A stretch of DNA of 64,000 nucleotides. Source: Brienomyrus brachyistius (Eukaryota; Chordata; Actinopteri; Osteoglossiformes; Mormyridae). The notes under the pieces were generated by a model that was given only the letters and a program-made list of their open reading frames with translations, did not search any database and was not told the DNA's origin. Position numbers and translations under genes: made by a program. The stretch spans positions 11,657,691-11,721,690 of the forward strand of contig NC_064540.1 of NCBI RefSeq assembly GCF_023856365.1, given 5' to 3'. Shown one piece after another: positions 32,011 through 44,916 of the stretch. How positions within the stretch are numbered: position 1 is the stretch's first letter; each line of letters opens with the position of its first letter.

Positions 32011-35000
32011 ATGGCGAGTCCGCGGACCAGGAGGGTTTTAAAGGAAGTGAGAACTCAGGATGAAAACAACGTAAGTTTAAGTGCAGTTACTGAAATTTCA
32101 GACTGTCCGTAGACACTCTAAGTGCGATATTAAAATTCTCTGAACTGCATGTAAGCTATACTTATGCGTGTTTAACTGTAGTCATCTAGTTAAATGTTAT
32201 GTAAAGCTTTTACTGTGCAAGTTAATTAACATATGATACAAGTAAAATGAATATCTTATCTGTGTTTTTTTTTTTTTACACGTATCTCTTTGAGAATTTA
32301 GCTCAGTCTTTTGCTGTTTCTTGTTTTCTTAGACATGTTTTGAGTGTGGGGCATTTAACCCCCAATGGGTGAGTGTCACCTATGGAATATGGATTTGTCT
32401 GGAGTGCTCTGGCAAACACAGAGGCTTGGGAGTGCACCTTAGGTGAGTCTTTTTAATGTGGATTAATTTGGATGATGCAGTTGTATTGGATGGTGTTTTA
32501 TTATGGGTGCAAGGTGTCTACTAATCAGCAGCCTACGTTTCATTTAGTGGAAGCCAATAAGAAGTGGTGCTGGGTTATTTCTTGTCTTTTTGACACTTGA
32601 ACATTTCGCGCAGTGTGGGTGGGTGTCTTAGCAAATCAGGTTGTGGTGCAGCGTCACAATACTCCAGTGTCAATCCTTTTAGCTTTGTGAGATCCGTTAC
32701 CATGGACAAATGGAAGGATATCGAGCTGGAGAAGATGAAAGCAGGTGGAAATGGCAAGTTTCGCCTCTTCCTGGAGCTACAAGAGGATTATGACCCCTGT
32801 TGGACTCTGCAGGAGAAGTACAATAGCAGGGCAGCTGCGCTTTTTAGAGACAAGGTGAGCACACCAGACTCACTTAGCCATTTCTCTGAGTAGTGATTGG
32901 TGGTTTGAGTTAGCATGGTGGCTAAGTAGCTAGACTGTGATGAAGTGGTATCAAAGTGCTAAAACAGGCCTAATGTGGCACTTAAATATCTCCTGTAGTA
33001 CATGCCCAGCTAATTGTTGTATGATTTGTTGTAAAATGTCAAATTTACTGTCTAGGTTGCTAAGTAAAAAAAAAAAATGTAACTGATTGTGCAGATAGCA
33101 ACGTTAGCTGAGGGAAAGGAGTGGAGCATTGATACATCCTCTGCCAAAGACTGGACACCACCACAAGCCAAGGCTGGTCTCTCCTCCTCACACCGGTAAG
33201 AACAGGAAAAGGTCTGCCCCAGCGTCAGTGAGCACCACACATACCTCATCATACCGGCTTGTTCAGCCAACCACAAAAGCAGATTACTGGGGCCAGAGCG
33301 AGACATGGAGACATGCATTAAATAACACCTGAAACTCGATTCACAGCAGTTCAGCCGGTCCAGCGAAAAGCTCAGGACTCTCTTCAGAAAAGGCTTTCGA
33401 AGACTGGCTAAGTGATGATGTCAACTCTTACCAGAGGTCAGTTTTGTCTTCACTCTTTTTTTTTACAGAACTATTTTTCTTTTTGTAAATAAAGATGATT
33501 TATGAAGGACACTGACCAGCAGAAATGTGCACAATTGTTTAATTTTTTGATAGTAAATGGAGGCTGATATTTTTGTACTTTGTTTACAGTGGCGGTGGAT
33601 ACAGTGGTCAAGACAATCGCTATGTGGGCTTCGGCAACACAGTCACTCCTCAGAAGAAGGAGGATGATTTCTTGAACAATGCGATGTCCTCTATTTACTC
33701 GGTATGACTCTCCGTACTGACAGAATGCTCAGATGTGGCTGCTATTGGAAAACCTGCTGGAATATGCTGTGCTGGAGTAGAATATATGTTAAGTATGTTA
33801 TGAATCCATGTTATGCAGTTTCCCTGCATGCTAATGACTTGGCTAAACTGCTACGCAGTTTGACATTGTATTTATGGTAAATTACCCCTTGGTCTTTTGT
33901 AGTATGAAAATGTAATCCTTTATTTAATTTTCAGGGTTGGAGCAGTTTTGCAACTGGAGCTACTAAATTTGCGTCTGTAGCTAAAGATAATGTGAGTACT
34001 CATGTTAATGTGAGTGTAATATCCATGTTTCTGGATAGGGCTGCATGCTCTTAATACATATTAGTGTCATAAGACTTCTGTATGATGTCAGGTCTGAATA
34101 AGTTTTCAATAAGCTGGTATTTTAGAACAAAAGAAAACGGCATATGCATAAAACGTGATGTAATGCAAGTTTTGTACTTTAATTAGAAACTTTTGTTTTT
34201 TGTAGCAAGCAAATAATTCTCATTCAGAGCAATGGCTCTTGATCCCGTGAAGATATTATTTTTAGCACCTTGGCCTGTAACAGTAGTGCTTTGCCCAAAG
34301 TTTTATATAAAATCTTTTTATCATCACTCTCACTGTCTTTGGTCCTAAACACAGTATGTTGTCGTAGGGATGGTCCTTAAGGGTCATGTGAGTAATCTGA
34401 TGAGCTTCACGCTGACATCTAGTCTGTTTCATACTTAGCGCTGCTGCGATTAGTTGACACTTAATTATTTAAATAAAATTACCTTTATGATTTCTTAAAT
34501 GTTTCAGTTCATTATGACAAATGTTTTCCTTTAATATCACTGCATAATTATGAGAGAAGTTCAAATTATCACACAACAAAAAGGTGGTTTTACACTGTGC
34601 AAAGTGCAACAGCATACCATAGCAGCACTAGCACTATGCAGGAGCACCTGAAGCGGAAAGGTACAGGCGCTAGTGTGGATGGTAGCCGGACCGCTAAAGA
34701 AGCCACCCTAAACCCAAAACAAGCCTAAGTGCCTTTTATTCATATTTATTATATTAGCATTAGAATCACGACTTCAGTGCCTATGTTTTGTGTTGCATGT
34801 GACGTGCTCTGTTTGCCAAATTTATTAAGTATGAGGATACTTCAAATTTATACATATTACTAACTTTTGGGCATCACCGTACATTTGATTAATATGTTTA
34901 GGCATACTACTAATCTGTTTATCTCAATTATCTAAAGCCCTGCAATGACATAGTTTGTTGTTGTCAACGTAAATTCAAGTCAAGTTGATTTTCTGGAGGA

Positions 35001-38000
35001 AAATTAGATTAATCAACCAATCAGTAAATTAGTCAATAGAATAATCTATAGAAAAATTGTCATTAGTGGCAGCCCTATTTGTACTTCTAATAAATCAGCT
35101 TTCATGATGCAGTTAATTTACTTGAGGTGTCATTGACTCAGAACTTTAAAGCACAATGATAAGGTTCAGTTTTGAGAGGCATAGTCTTACTGCAGTTTTA
35201 TTATCAGTGGTTATTCTGGTGAATAGTTTATGCTTTCAATAAAGTGGATTTGATATCTTGCACAATGACCTGAAATGTGTTACCACCTCATTGTGCTGCA
35301 TGTAGCCCTGTTCAGTGTGTATCTATATTGATTTGTGATCATTGCCAAGATTTAAGACATGTTGCAAAAAAACGTCTTGTATTCTTTTGTGCAGACAGCA
35401 AAACTTGCCACTCAAGCAACTCAAAAGGTAAGTCAATAAGCTTACATATTCTGTCAACGGATATATACCGTTACGTATGCTTAAGCTGCTTTGATCAACT
35501 TTCAACAAGCCTGTCATTTGCTTGATAGCTGTTAATAGAGCTGGTATCTAGATTAAATATCTACGTTTAAAAACATCGATATAAATTGAATAGTTCTCTA
35601 TACATCACCTTGGAGTACTCAGGCAATATAACAGTTCAGTACTCGGCTGCAATGTATGATCATGGTTTGTCTTGAATATGTTTCAAGATGTCAGGCACAT
35701 AAAATCTGGTAAAGATGTTCATACTTTAGTCATCCTCCGTTCTTGATAACATTTGCTTGTGTTATGAGGGTATCTAGTACAGGGGTGTCAAACTGCAGTC
35801 CTGGGGGGCCCAAAGCCCTGCACATTTTTGGTTTCCCCTCATTTAAAACACCTGATTCAACTCCTTGCACCTCCTTGTGCTAATTACCACTCAGCTCTTC
35901 AGCTGAATCATTTGTGGCAGAACAGAGAAAGAACTAAACTGCACAGGGTCGTGGCCCCCCAGGACTGGAGTTTGACACTCTTGATCGGGTAGGTTTACTG
36001 GTTATAGTCTGTTTATTGTCTGAAATATATGGCTACCACCTATAGCCCAAAGCACTCTGTGTTTTTTTTACTACTTGTGAAATACACTTAGCTGAAGGCA
36101 TTTATGCTCTATCCTTTGGTATCTCTTGATAATCCAAGTTCATTTCAAAGGCTGGTGTTTCATATATTGTCGTGAGTCTCAGTTCTTCCACATAGGTGTA
36201 AATCATAGTGGCTGTTGTGGACCCCTTTGTATGACCTCTGTGTAAACTGTAGTTTGAAATGCCTGTTGCTCCCTTTGCCTCTCTGCTCCCTGGACATAGT
36301 TAAGGGGCTATAAACCTCCTCCAGAGCCGGTAATCATCGCATTAGTGTATGCATGGCAACCCTGTCAGTGGGCTCTGGTCAGACTTGGTCTTCCAATGGG
36401 TCCCATTTATATTTCTGTTATTCACTTCACTGAGATTCATCCATTGTAATGTGCATGGTCCATTTCGCAAGCTTATAAGACAGTCAATGCAACAATGCTT
36501 TGTAGAGCTGTGAGTGATGTCAGGTTGCTCCAAAATGGTTCAGTTAATTTTGGATGTTGCCAAGAATATTATTATTCTTAGTTTTGCTGTTTTTATTTAT
36601 CGTTTTGCTGTATATCGTCTCGCTGTCTTTATCGTTATTTAATGACGTTGAGTCCTTTTGCTACTGTCCTGGCTGTGGTAGTACTGGTTGTTTCAGCAAC
36701 TCATGTCAGTAGCTAGATATATGTGGCACCCGCACACCAGCATGTTCCAGTGAGGTGCAGACTAGATTCATGCAGTGCCTGTTCTGTCATCAATGCTCTG
36801 TTCCCAGCTCCCGTCGTCCCCAGCATTTCCCCACAGTTTCCAAACCCAGCACAGTGTACTCTAAAACATCTACATTAGGGCCGCCACTAACAACTCTTTT
36901 TCTACAGATTAATATCTTGACTATTTTATCGATTGCTCGATTAATCTAAACGATTAATTTTCCTCCGGAAAATCAGTTTTTGTTAATTTTATTTTCATGA
37001 CAACAAACTGTATGTCTGTGCAGGGCTTTAGATAATGTACGATGGCTTTTGATCACTATATGAGCATTATTTTCACCCGCAATTCAATAAGCAGATTAGT
37101 AGTATACTTCATTAATGAGATGCGTATTGTGATGTCCAGTTTTTATAATAAATTGCGATGTCTCTATGAATTTGGCGTATCCTCATGTTTAATAAATTTA
37201 GTGGAGCCGCCGCTTGCGACACAAGTGACTGAGGTCATGATGAAGGAAGGGAAAGATCAGCAGCCACAACATCTTTTAAAGGAGGAGATACTTTGGTTAA
37301 ACAAGGTAAAAAGTTTGTGGTGGTGTGGCGGTACTTTTTGCAGAAGTTTTCATTATTTCAGCTCACAAATTATTTTCTTTAATTTAGAGTCCCAACGCGC
37401 ACGAACATGCACACTAGCACTGTCAATCAACGTAGAATAAGCAGATTTTAGCCTAAACATTTCAATCACAAGCACTTATTCAATAGGGATTCTAGAGTAG
37501 CAGCCAGATGTTTTTATGGCTTTAATAATGAGTGTATTTAGCAGCTACAGGCACCAAAGATATTCAAATGCTCCCCATACTTATGGCAATTTAATAAACA
37601 CGATTAGACAATGCGGCGCTTTTGCCTTTTCTGGATCTAGAGTAGCACCTTTGTTTTCTCATCAGGTGTTTGTGTATAGTGCTGGTACTGCTGTGATATG
37701 CTGTCGCACTTTGCACAGCGTAAAACCACCTTTTTGTTCTGTGAGAATTTTAACTACTCCCATAATTACGTAGTGATATTAAAGGAAGACATTTGTTTTA
37801 ATGAATTAAAACGTTTCATAATCCATAAGAGTAATTTTGGTCATTAACTACGTCAGCGAATCGCGGCAGCCCTAAACAACATCCTTTGGGTTCTTAGATA
37901 TGCACAAATGTAATCGATTTTCTTTCATTTGATTTGAAATTATCCATATTGAATTGGTTTTGACTGTATCCTCAGTGTGCATTGCTGCTTTCAGGCAGCA

Positions 38001-40309
38001 GTGTGAGTAGTCGGTGCTTTATATCTAATTTGGAACTCACGGGAATTTCCCTGTGATGTCTAGGCTTCCGAAAATAAGCATATTTATCTTGTTTGAAACT
38101 GTGCTGGGTTCCTCATAGGCCAAACGCTTTGCTTTTCCTTTTCTGTGCGTCCTGGGGCAAATTCCCCTCAGCTTGCCTTCTCATTTTGGCTCAGTGTTAC
38201 AAAGGAAAAGCACAGCTTTTTCAATGTCGTAACACTGATGAGCCTCATCTTCTCTTTGTAGAATTCTGTGCTCTCAACTTAATGTCTTTTTCTTTTCTAC
38301 TTCAACTAGGCTGCAGAGTTAGGCCAGACATTAAATGAGAATGTTATCAAACCTACCCACGAAAAGGTAACGCTGGAAGTTCCAAGTTATTGTGTTCCCT
38401 GGCAGCTTCTATTGTTATGCTGCTTAGTTAATTATTTAGTTACAGGCATTTATATTTAGCAGTTAATATTGTCTTTGTTTTCTGTGTCAGTGTGTCCAGT
38501 GAATAGAATGCATGAAAGTATTTGAGCAGCGTAAAATGTACTTCAGTCATTTTGTGGATGGCTTTGTCTGTATAAAGAAAAATCCAGTTTGTAAAAATTC
38601 ATGTCCTCTCTCTGAGTCAGAAAGAGCCATGTTAAATACACATCTTTAAGGTAATTTTGAATAACAGGAATCTGTCCTATAAATTGTAAAACTGTGTACT
38701 CTTAGCCTATGAAAATGTATTTAGAATTTCTTGGATCTGAAATGGTAATTTTAGAGATTAAAAATAGCTGGAAACAATCAGTGTTTGCCCTTAGCACTGT
38801 ACTTCTGTGTAAAATGACATGGCGGGGCCCACGTTTGCTCCACCTGGCATTAACGGCAAATCGACATGTCCAGGTTAAGGAGGGCAAGTTGCTTGACGAC
38901 ATGACAACCGGCTTCTCTGAGCTGGCTGTGAAGGTAGGCAATGTCCCAGTGTTGTGCCTCACGCACCCAGCGCCAGCCTCCCAGTGTGTGTCTAGGGATT
39001 ATCTCCAGAGTAATGTGGGGGGGGGGGGGGGGGCACGGCACCAGAGTCCTACAGACACTGCAGGTCATCCATGCTTCACATTCACTGCTTGCCGCAGGGC
39101 TTGAGAAGCACAGTGTCTTTACAGACAGTCACTTCGGTAATTAAGAGGGGCTGTGCTCCCTTTGAGGACTTTCTGTAAGGACGTGGACCTTTTCCTGTAG
39201 TCTGAAATGCCCGCAGGACGGCCATTTCTCAGTGTAACAGATTTAGGGCAGCCTCACTGGCCCCATTAATACTGTGCTCCTCATGGGGGGCTGGCTCGGG
39301 TTTGAATGTCTATTTGTATATTAAAACTTTAATGGAGTTCCTGTCTTTCTTCCTCTGTGCTGCCTTTATAATTGTAATGGTGAGTACTGTGTACCTCACA
39401 GTTTGGTTTGGTTCTTTTATTATGAATATATGAAGTTATATTCTGTAGTTGAAAAGTTCAATTGTTTAATACTTACTGATGTTAATAGTGTTTACGAAGA
39501 ACCCCCTCTTATTCTTTATGTAAAGCATGTGTGTTTTGCTTTAAAAGGTTCAGGGGGCTGGTTCCAAGGGCTGGAAGGACATGACTTCTTTCTTCAGTGG
39601 GAAGACTGAGGACCCCACAGACAGGTAGTGAGCGAGCCAGGCCGTACCCCAGAGATGGAGCTCAGTCAGCAGAAATGTAAAAATGCCGCTGGGCCGCACT
39701 CAGTGGAACATTTTAAACCACCCAGGCAGTGGTTTATTAAATCTCGCAAGCTGAGTGCAAGTGAAGTGCTGCAGTTTATTTAGTATATTAAGAAAAAGGA
39801 GGCAAATAATTTACCACATCCAGTTAAAATTGATGAAATAGGACCAATGCAGAATGTTTGTTTGCCTTCACGGTTGGTTTTGTTTGCCAGAATCGCTTGC
39901 TTTGTTTTTTTTGCCAGCCTTGTTTGCTTGCATAGTTTGTTTATAACCTATTTTTGTGCTGTTCTGCCAAAGGTCATCAGTAGGTGGTAGCTACCAGAAC
40001 ATGGACTCCCCAGAGGGCTCCCATAGCGGCACTGGGGCCAACCAGGATGGCTGGGATGGCCCCGGGGGCAGCAGCAGCGCCAAGCGCTCCGGCAGCAGTG
40101 ACAGCTGGACCGTCGCCGACGCCTCAGCAGGGAAGAAGAGCTCCGACAGCTGGGACAACTGGGCATCTGAAGGGCCGTCCAACAACAAGCACAGCACGGG
40201 GGACAGCTGGGAGGCGTGGGACAGCAACTGGGAGAACATGGGTGAGAACAAGGCGAAGAAGAGCCAGCCCAAAGCTGCGGAGGAAACCTGGGACAGTGCT
40301 GACTGGTAG
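32011..40309 (+). CDS. arfgap1: ARFGAP1, ARF GTPase-activating protein, complete, 12 coding exons
   Basis: Exons 32011-32070, 32333-32442, 32683-32854, 33095-33195, 33350-33436, 33590-33701, 33935-33991, 35395-35427, 38310-38366, 38874-38933, 39548-39624 and 39973-40309 join in frame to 420 residues (human about 406). ARFGAP1 triggers GTP hydrolysis on ARF1 at the Golgi and so controls COPI coat release. The N-terminal GAP domain has the zinc ligands C22, C25, C42 and C45 and the catalytic arginine R50 (SGKHRGLG). The curvature-sensing ALPS1 motif is at about 203-233 ([16 protein letters not shown], then FATGATKFA) and ALPS2 at about 276-302 ([14 protein letters not shown]). The tail is rich in Ser, Gly and Trp and ends WDSADW. 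Exon 6 starts at a CAGCAG double acceptor. Exon 9 is only 33 bases. Confidence 0.95.
34436..35077 (+). mobile_element. hAT-type nonautonomous element, family B, copy 1
   Basis: Ends TAGCGCTGCTGCGATTAGTT and (reverse complement of the right end) TAGGGCTGCCACTAATGACA are hAT-like termini. The flanks TTCATACT and TTTGTACT match at 6 of 8 positions, an 8-bp target duplication with two transitions. No transposase. It lies in arfgap1 intron 8 in the orientation opposite to copy 2. Confidence 0.75.
35780..35983. mobile_element. MITE with palindromic ends (CAGGGGTGTCAAACT family)
   Basis: CAGGGGTGTCAAACTGCAGT and its partner at the right end (reverse complement CAAGAGTGTCAAACTCCAGT) are inverted repeats of about 30 bases, running into CCTGGGGGGCC. 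Flanks ATCTAGTA and ATCGGGTA match at 6 of 8 positions. It is in arfgap1 intron 9. Confidence 0.8.
36876..37874 (-). mobile_element. hAT-type nonautonomous element, family B, copy 2
   Basis: The left end TAGGGCCGCCACTAACAACT is the inverted counterpart of the right end of copy 1. The right end (reverse complement TAGGGCTGCCGCGATTCGCT) matches the left end of copy 1. Flanks ATCTACAT and AACAACAT match at 6 of 8. The 132-residue ORF inside (37042-37440) shows no transposase motif. Confidence 0.75.
39016..39033. repeat. G homopolymer
   Basis: A run of about 18 G, 80 bases after arfgap1 exon 11. The length is likely to be unstable in assembly. Confidence 0.8.
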
Positions 40310-40697
40310 GAGCGGTACTCCGATAGCGCTCCTCCCCCTACATTGACGCAGCATCAAACGCACAGCGACCCCCAACGATTCCTCTGAAAGTTTAATGGTG
40401 CAGTCTAAGAGTAACGTAAGTTGTCTTTATAGTGTTCACTTTGACTCGCCAGTAAAATATTTTTTTGAATCTGTAAGATCGATCTCCATCCACAAAGATT
40501 CTGTCCCCCTCAGTTACTGTACAGACCGAGAACAAGAAACAAAAAAATCTGTTTTATGATGCCACAATTCTCATTCTTAGTTTTTCCCAAGAAAGTATTT
40601 GTTACATTACCAAGTGCTTTTTAAAATTAAATATATTCAGGTAAATTGTGGAATTATAAAATAAGTAATATTGTTCACATATAAACTGCCTGTAAAA

Positions 40698-41011
40698 AAT
40701 AAAATAAACATTTCTGTAACATACTTGTTATGGAATGCAATTAATTTGGTGCACAGTGATAACTTTAACACTTTAACATCCTGTCGATGTAGCCAAAGGA
40801 TTGCATACACTTGGTTCTTAAAAGTGGACGTTTTACGTACGTTCCAGTGATGGCAAATTTGTATATACTGTAAGCATGTATAATAGGCTGCTGCATCCTA
40901 ATCTGTTCTCTGTCAGAGGCCCTACTAAACTTCAGGTGCTGTTACATGCAGTGATAACCATTGTATTATTGTATTTTCACCTGAACACTGGGATGGTCAC
41001 ACAGCAATAAA
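40698..41011 (+). terminator. arfgap1: arfgap1 polyadenylation signals
   Basis: Overlapping AATAAA at 40698-40703 and 40703-40708, and another at 41006-41011, are 390 and 700 bases after the stop. Either or both could be used. Confidence 0.5.
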
Positions 41012-43315
41012 ATGAGATTATCCTGCCCTCAATTTATTGCCGAGGCTCCATGGATCTCAGACCTGCAAAGTAAATGACAAAAAACACAAAAAAATAGTCT
41101 CAGAATTCAAATCAGTTGTTTGTATAAAACAAAGCCTTAATATTTAGTGTGTTGGCAGGAGTCGGTGATTGAGGATTGGAATAACTGGTTCTTCTGTAAC
41201 CTCAGCAGCTGATTGGACACAGCATATCCGTAACTGGGCCTGCTGGAAGCTGATCCATCCTATGTGTGCATTGTCGAAACTCTACTCGGTCTAAGTGCTG
41301 TTTCTCTTGTTTCTTGGAATTACTCCTGCTTTCTTAACGCCAGTAAAGGAAATTAGAGTGGTATTGGGGAACGGTGAGGTGCTGCTCTCATGACTATCTC
41401 TTGTTTATTTCCTGCTGTGGAGTAGTGTACGCTTTGCAGTCGGGTGTATCTGGGAATTTATTCTCCACTCCTATTTGCAATTTAACTGCATGGGTAGGAA
41501 CCTCTGCAGTTTTGATTGTTCCAGTTCTGTGCTGTAAATAGACTGTGTGTGCGCATTAAACCTTACTTGTTTGTTTATATTGTATGGGAAAGGTATTGCG
41601 TGACTTGTACTTGCTTGCCGTTCCCAGATTCATCACGATCAGGTGCAAATACAATAGCTCCGTATGTCTGGGCATGTCGTGTGTAATAGTTAAACATCAT
41701 AATGCTGTTGTGTAACAAAAGATACATGGGCTCTATAAAAATGTCCCCCCCCCCCCCACAAGAAAAACTAAAAAAATGTTTATGCTGCATTTTTCAAACT
41801 CTTGATAACATGTCCCTGAAGTGTGAACTTTGCATTGGTTGTGTAAAAGCGCCTTCCCAAGGTGGATAATTGTTAAATCCTGTTTTGTTTGACCCTTAAA
41901 ATTTCCGTTGCCTCCATATAAATTGAACTATTGTTGTTGTTCTTTGTTTCTGCTCCATATGAACTGACAGTGGAGTGAGAAACAATGTTATGACTTGTTT
42001 CTCCTTTCCACATCTCGGTTTATATTATACTATTATACTATATTACAATTTTAATCTCTTCATGCAAATTTGCCATTGTAATAAGCACATCTGTTCCATG
42101 CAATTTTTGTGAAATATAAGAAGTTAGAAAATCCCAGACAAATTGTTCCCTGCTGTGAGATATGACTTTTTACAAATGATCAAATGACTTCAGATGCATG
42201 AGTGATGAGGTTGTGCACTTAATTATTCAGGACTCTTCACTTCTTTTCAGAATTTCGTTCATATGGCTAGTTGCAACAAAGTGTCTAATATATATCTTGC
42301 ATATTTTCATCATTTTGTCATACCTGGCTGTAATTATGGACATTTTTAAAAATAACAAACTACTCGGTCCCCATCTCGAATACTGTAGTCACTTTATGCA
42401 TTTTTTCACAGAAAGCTTGTTGCATGATATACACCAATTTAAATTTTATGTAAATGTATAAAAGTCATTTATTGTAGTTTTATTTTTCAGAAAATATAAA
42501 TCCTTTTTTTTGTGTCTAATCAAAAAAAATTGTCTGAATTCCAGAAAGATCAATGGAAGTTTTGTCGTTTCACCAAATTTTGTTCCACAGACCAATAGCC
42601 CCCCCCTCTGGTTAATGTGACATTTGCTTTTTCACTGCATATTCTTCCTGTTTAAGACTTTATTTTGATAAAATGCATTTTTTTGAAAATGACAGAAAGC
42701 ATTCCAAGGCCACAAGAGGTCACTATGCTGGGTTATAATGTGCAATATATTTTCATGTCTTAAATCAATCTTTTCCCCTTGGGCTTCAAACAAAGCTGGG
42801 ACCGGCCCGATGGAGTTCAAACAATGTAACAAACAAACTTGAATGGGTATCCTTGTTGTGTAGTCCTTTTGTCTGAAAATAAAGACAAAAAACATCAGAT
42901 GTTGTATAACATTACTTTCTTGTGTGTGATAAAGTGTTTTTAAGAAGCTACTACAAATTTTCCAACTTTTTTTTTTCTTAATTAGCTTGTTTTTCCTTTA
43001 ATAAATTTAGCATGAAACGCAACCAAGACACTTTACATACTTTCTGGTTAATACTGGGTTGAGAGAAATATTTACTAATTTCTGGAAAAATTGTTTTTTG
43101 AGGCTGGAATTTTTTTTGTTAGATTTATAATCTGTTAAGTGCAAATGTACGTATTTTTGTAGTTTAGAAATTCGGGTAGTACTCATATACTAAAATATGA
43201 AATATACAAAACACTGGTGATATGCATTTAGGTTCTACTACAGTCACATAAAAAGATCTGCTCTGATCTGCATATCAAATTAAAGTAAATATTTATTTTA
43301 TACATTTATGTTGAT
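41012..43315. other. Intergenic AT-rich sequence
   Basis: Between arfgap1 and elmo2. Short ORFs only, and a C run at 41746-41757. No repeat or RNA was recognised. Confidence 0.45.
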
Positions 43316-43425
43316 ACATAAACTATGGTCAAAGGGCCAGTTGTGCCTGTTACCCCACCAGCCATGGGATTCAAACCAGTGACCTTCTGACCCATATACC
43401 CACAGAACACCTCACTCCATAATCA
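43316..43425 (+). repeat. Interspersed fish repeat, partial copy
   Basis: AAAGGGCCAGTTGTGCCTGT, CAGCCATGGGATTCAAACCA and GTGACCTTCTGACCCATA match the right half of the repeat at 3278-3760. Confidence 0.5.
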
Positions 43426-43599
43426 TCCTCCAACCAAATACCCGAGACAGTGTCACAAGTTTGAAATACATCAAATTAAAAGGTATGCATGAACACATGT
43501 ACTGTTCAGATCTGCTCTGTTTCAGTTGCTCTCTTGATCACTCTTGGTGACGCTTTTAAAGTCGTTTCCCCTTTCAACCCAAACTTCCAAAGTGAAAAT

Positions 43600-44100
43600 G
43601 ACTCTTGTATGTATTGAAACTCTTACATCTACCTTCTGCCACATCTTTCTTGGATTATTGTAATACTGCTCTGACTGTTATGCAGTCTGGGCTTCTCAGT
43701 CAGCTTCAGCTAATCCTACAGAAGACAGCCAGAATCCTTCTGGGCCTGAAGTGATCCCACCACATCATCTTAATGCTATTCAAACTCCACTGATCTTCCA
43801 GGACATCGTAAGAACTCCCGGGTGCAGTGACTGCCTCGCATGAGATGACAGCTACACTTGACTTCCTGGGTATCATTCGCAGTGGTATTCTTTGGTCGGA
43901 TGTGTCTTGTATGACAGAGGAGAGAACTGAGCTTTTTAGCTGTGTAGCGTATGCAGTTGAGGGAGGTCTCTTTGCACATTAGGTCAGCCGAATCTTTGGA
44001 ATAAATGTTCCAACAAGCTAACAGTAAGGTTTTATAAGAATGTTCTTACTTTGATTCAGGCCCTATAAGTCATGAAGGCACACTTTTCCATGCTTAGATT
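43600..44100 (+). mobile_element. Decayed LINE reverse transcriptase fragment
   Basis: The plus strand reads a broken version of the non-LTR retrotransposon segment usually seen as DYCN...LQL...AAR: YCNTALTVMQ, then LQLILQKTARILLGLK, followed by weak similarity to a downstream LHW-type segment. Stops and frameshifts are present. The clade was not determined. Confidence 0.5.
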
Positions 44101-44118
44101 ATTTGGTTTTAAGTTGTT

Positions 44119-44300
44119 TTTAAGTTGTGGATTTCGCAGACACTTTTTAACCAAAATGACTACCTGTAGCATTTGGGGTTACAGGTCTTTCTCAAGGTGC
44201 TGACAGTGTCATCACTCTGCTGACCACGGGATATGAACCAGCAACCTACCAGTAATGGCCATAGAGTCCTAACCTACGGAGTCACACACCACCTTTTAGT
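44119..44300 (+). repeat. Interspersed fish repeat, decayed copy
   Basis: GCAGACACTTTTTAACCAAA, TCTTTCTCAAGGTGCTGACA, CTGACCACGGGATATGAACC and AGCAACCTACCAGTAATGGC follow the order of the copy at 3278-3760. Confidence 0.55.
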
Positions 44301-44435
44301 GGATGTATCTCCATGCACTGTATAAAGAGTACCCAGAAGAAACCCATGTGACCTTGGGAAAAAATACGAACCCCCCCACACACAGCAGAGGGGAGATTCC
44401 AGTGCTGCCTTTATTCAGCAGGCATTTTGGTCTAG

Positions 44436-44525
44436 ACCAGTGGTTCGCAATCCTGTTTCCAGTGCCCGTCCCACCAGAATGTTTCAACTTTACCATAATC
44501 AGCTTCACATTGTCCTTAATAGGTT
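44436..44525. mobile_element. MITE end fragment
   Basis: ACCAGTGGTTCGCAATCCTG resembles the terminus of a common fish MITE. Only one end is seen. A (CATC)n tract follows at 44645-44670. Confidence 0.35.
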
Positions 44526-44779
44526 AATAATGAATGTGGTAGGTTGAAAACCTGTGGTGGGTGGAGGGGGGAAGGAGTCAAAGTATTAGACAAGCAACAA
44601 ATTAATACTCAACATCATTATTTCTATTACAATTATTAGTATTATCCATCCATTCATCCATCCATCCATTTCAAAACTCTTTCAGTGGTTTGTCACCTCA
44701 TCATTATAAGCGTTGAGGATTAATAATAATGATAACGATTATTATTATTATTATTATTATCATCGCGTCCATCAAAAGG

Positions 44780-44916
44780 GGCGGAGCTTTACGGGACATC
44801 GCGTCTAGGGCTGTTCCAGGCCCCGCCCTTGAGGTGTGGCCACGCCGTGTCTCATCGCCCAGAGTTTCCCACAGTACAGACGGTTCGGCGGTTTTGGAAG
44901 CGTCGGAGCTTATAGG
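44780..44916 (+). promoter_or_regulatory. elmo2: elmo2 promoter and untranslated exon 1
   Basis: A GC- and CpG-rich block after an (ATT)n tract (44741-44760). A strong donor (GTGAGT) starts at 44917 after GGAGCTTATAG. With no other gene start nearby, it is the best candidate for the first exon of elmo2, 9.3 kb upstream of its ATG. Confidence 0.5.

Noticed and set aside
33129..33332. Candidate extra arfgap1 exon between exons 5 and 6
   Set aside because: The frame does not continue from exon 5, and no acceptor with a pyrimidine tract is present.
37042..37440. 132-residue ORF in arfgap1 intron 9
   Set aside because: It lies inside a nonautonomous hAT-type element and shows no transposase motif.
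39956..40375. Long overlapping ORFs in other frames over the last arfgap1 exon
   Set aside because: They are shadows of the GC-rich coding exon; the ARFGAP1 frame ends in the family's Trp-rich tail.
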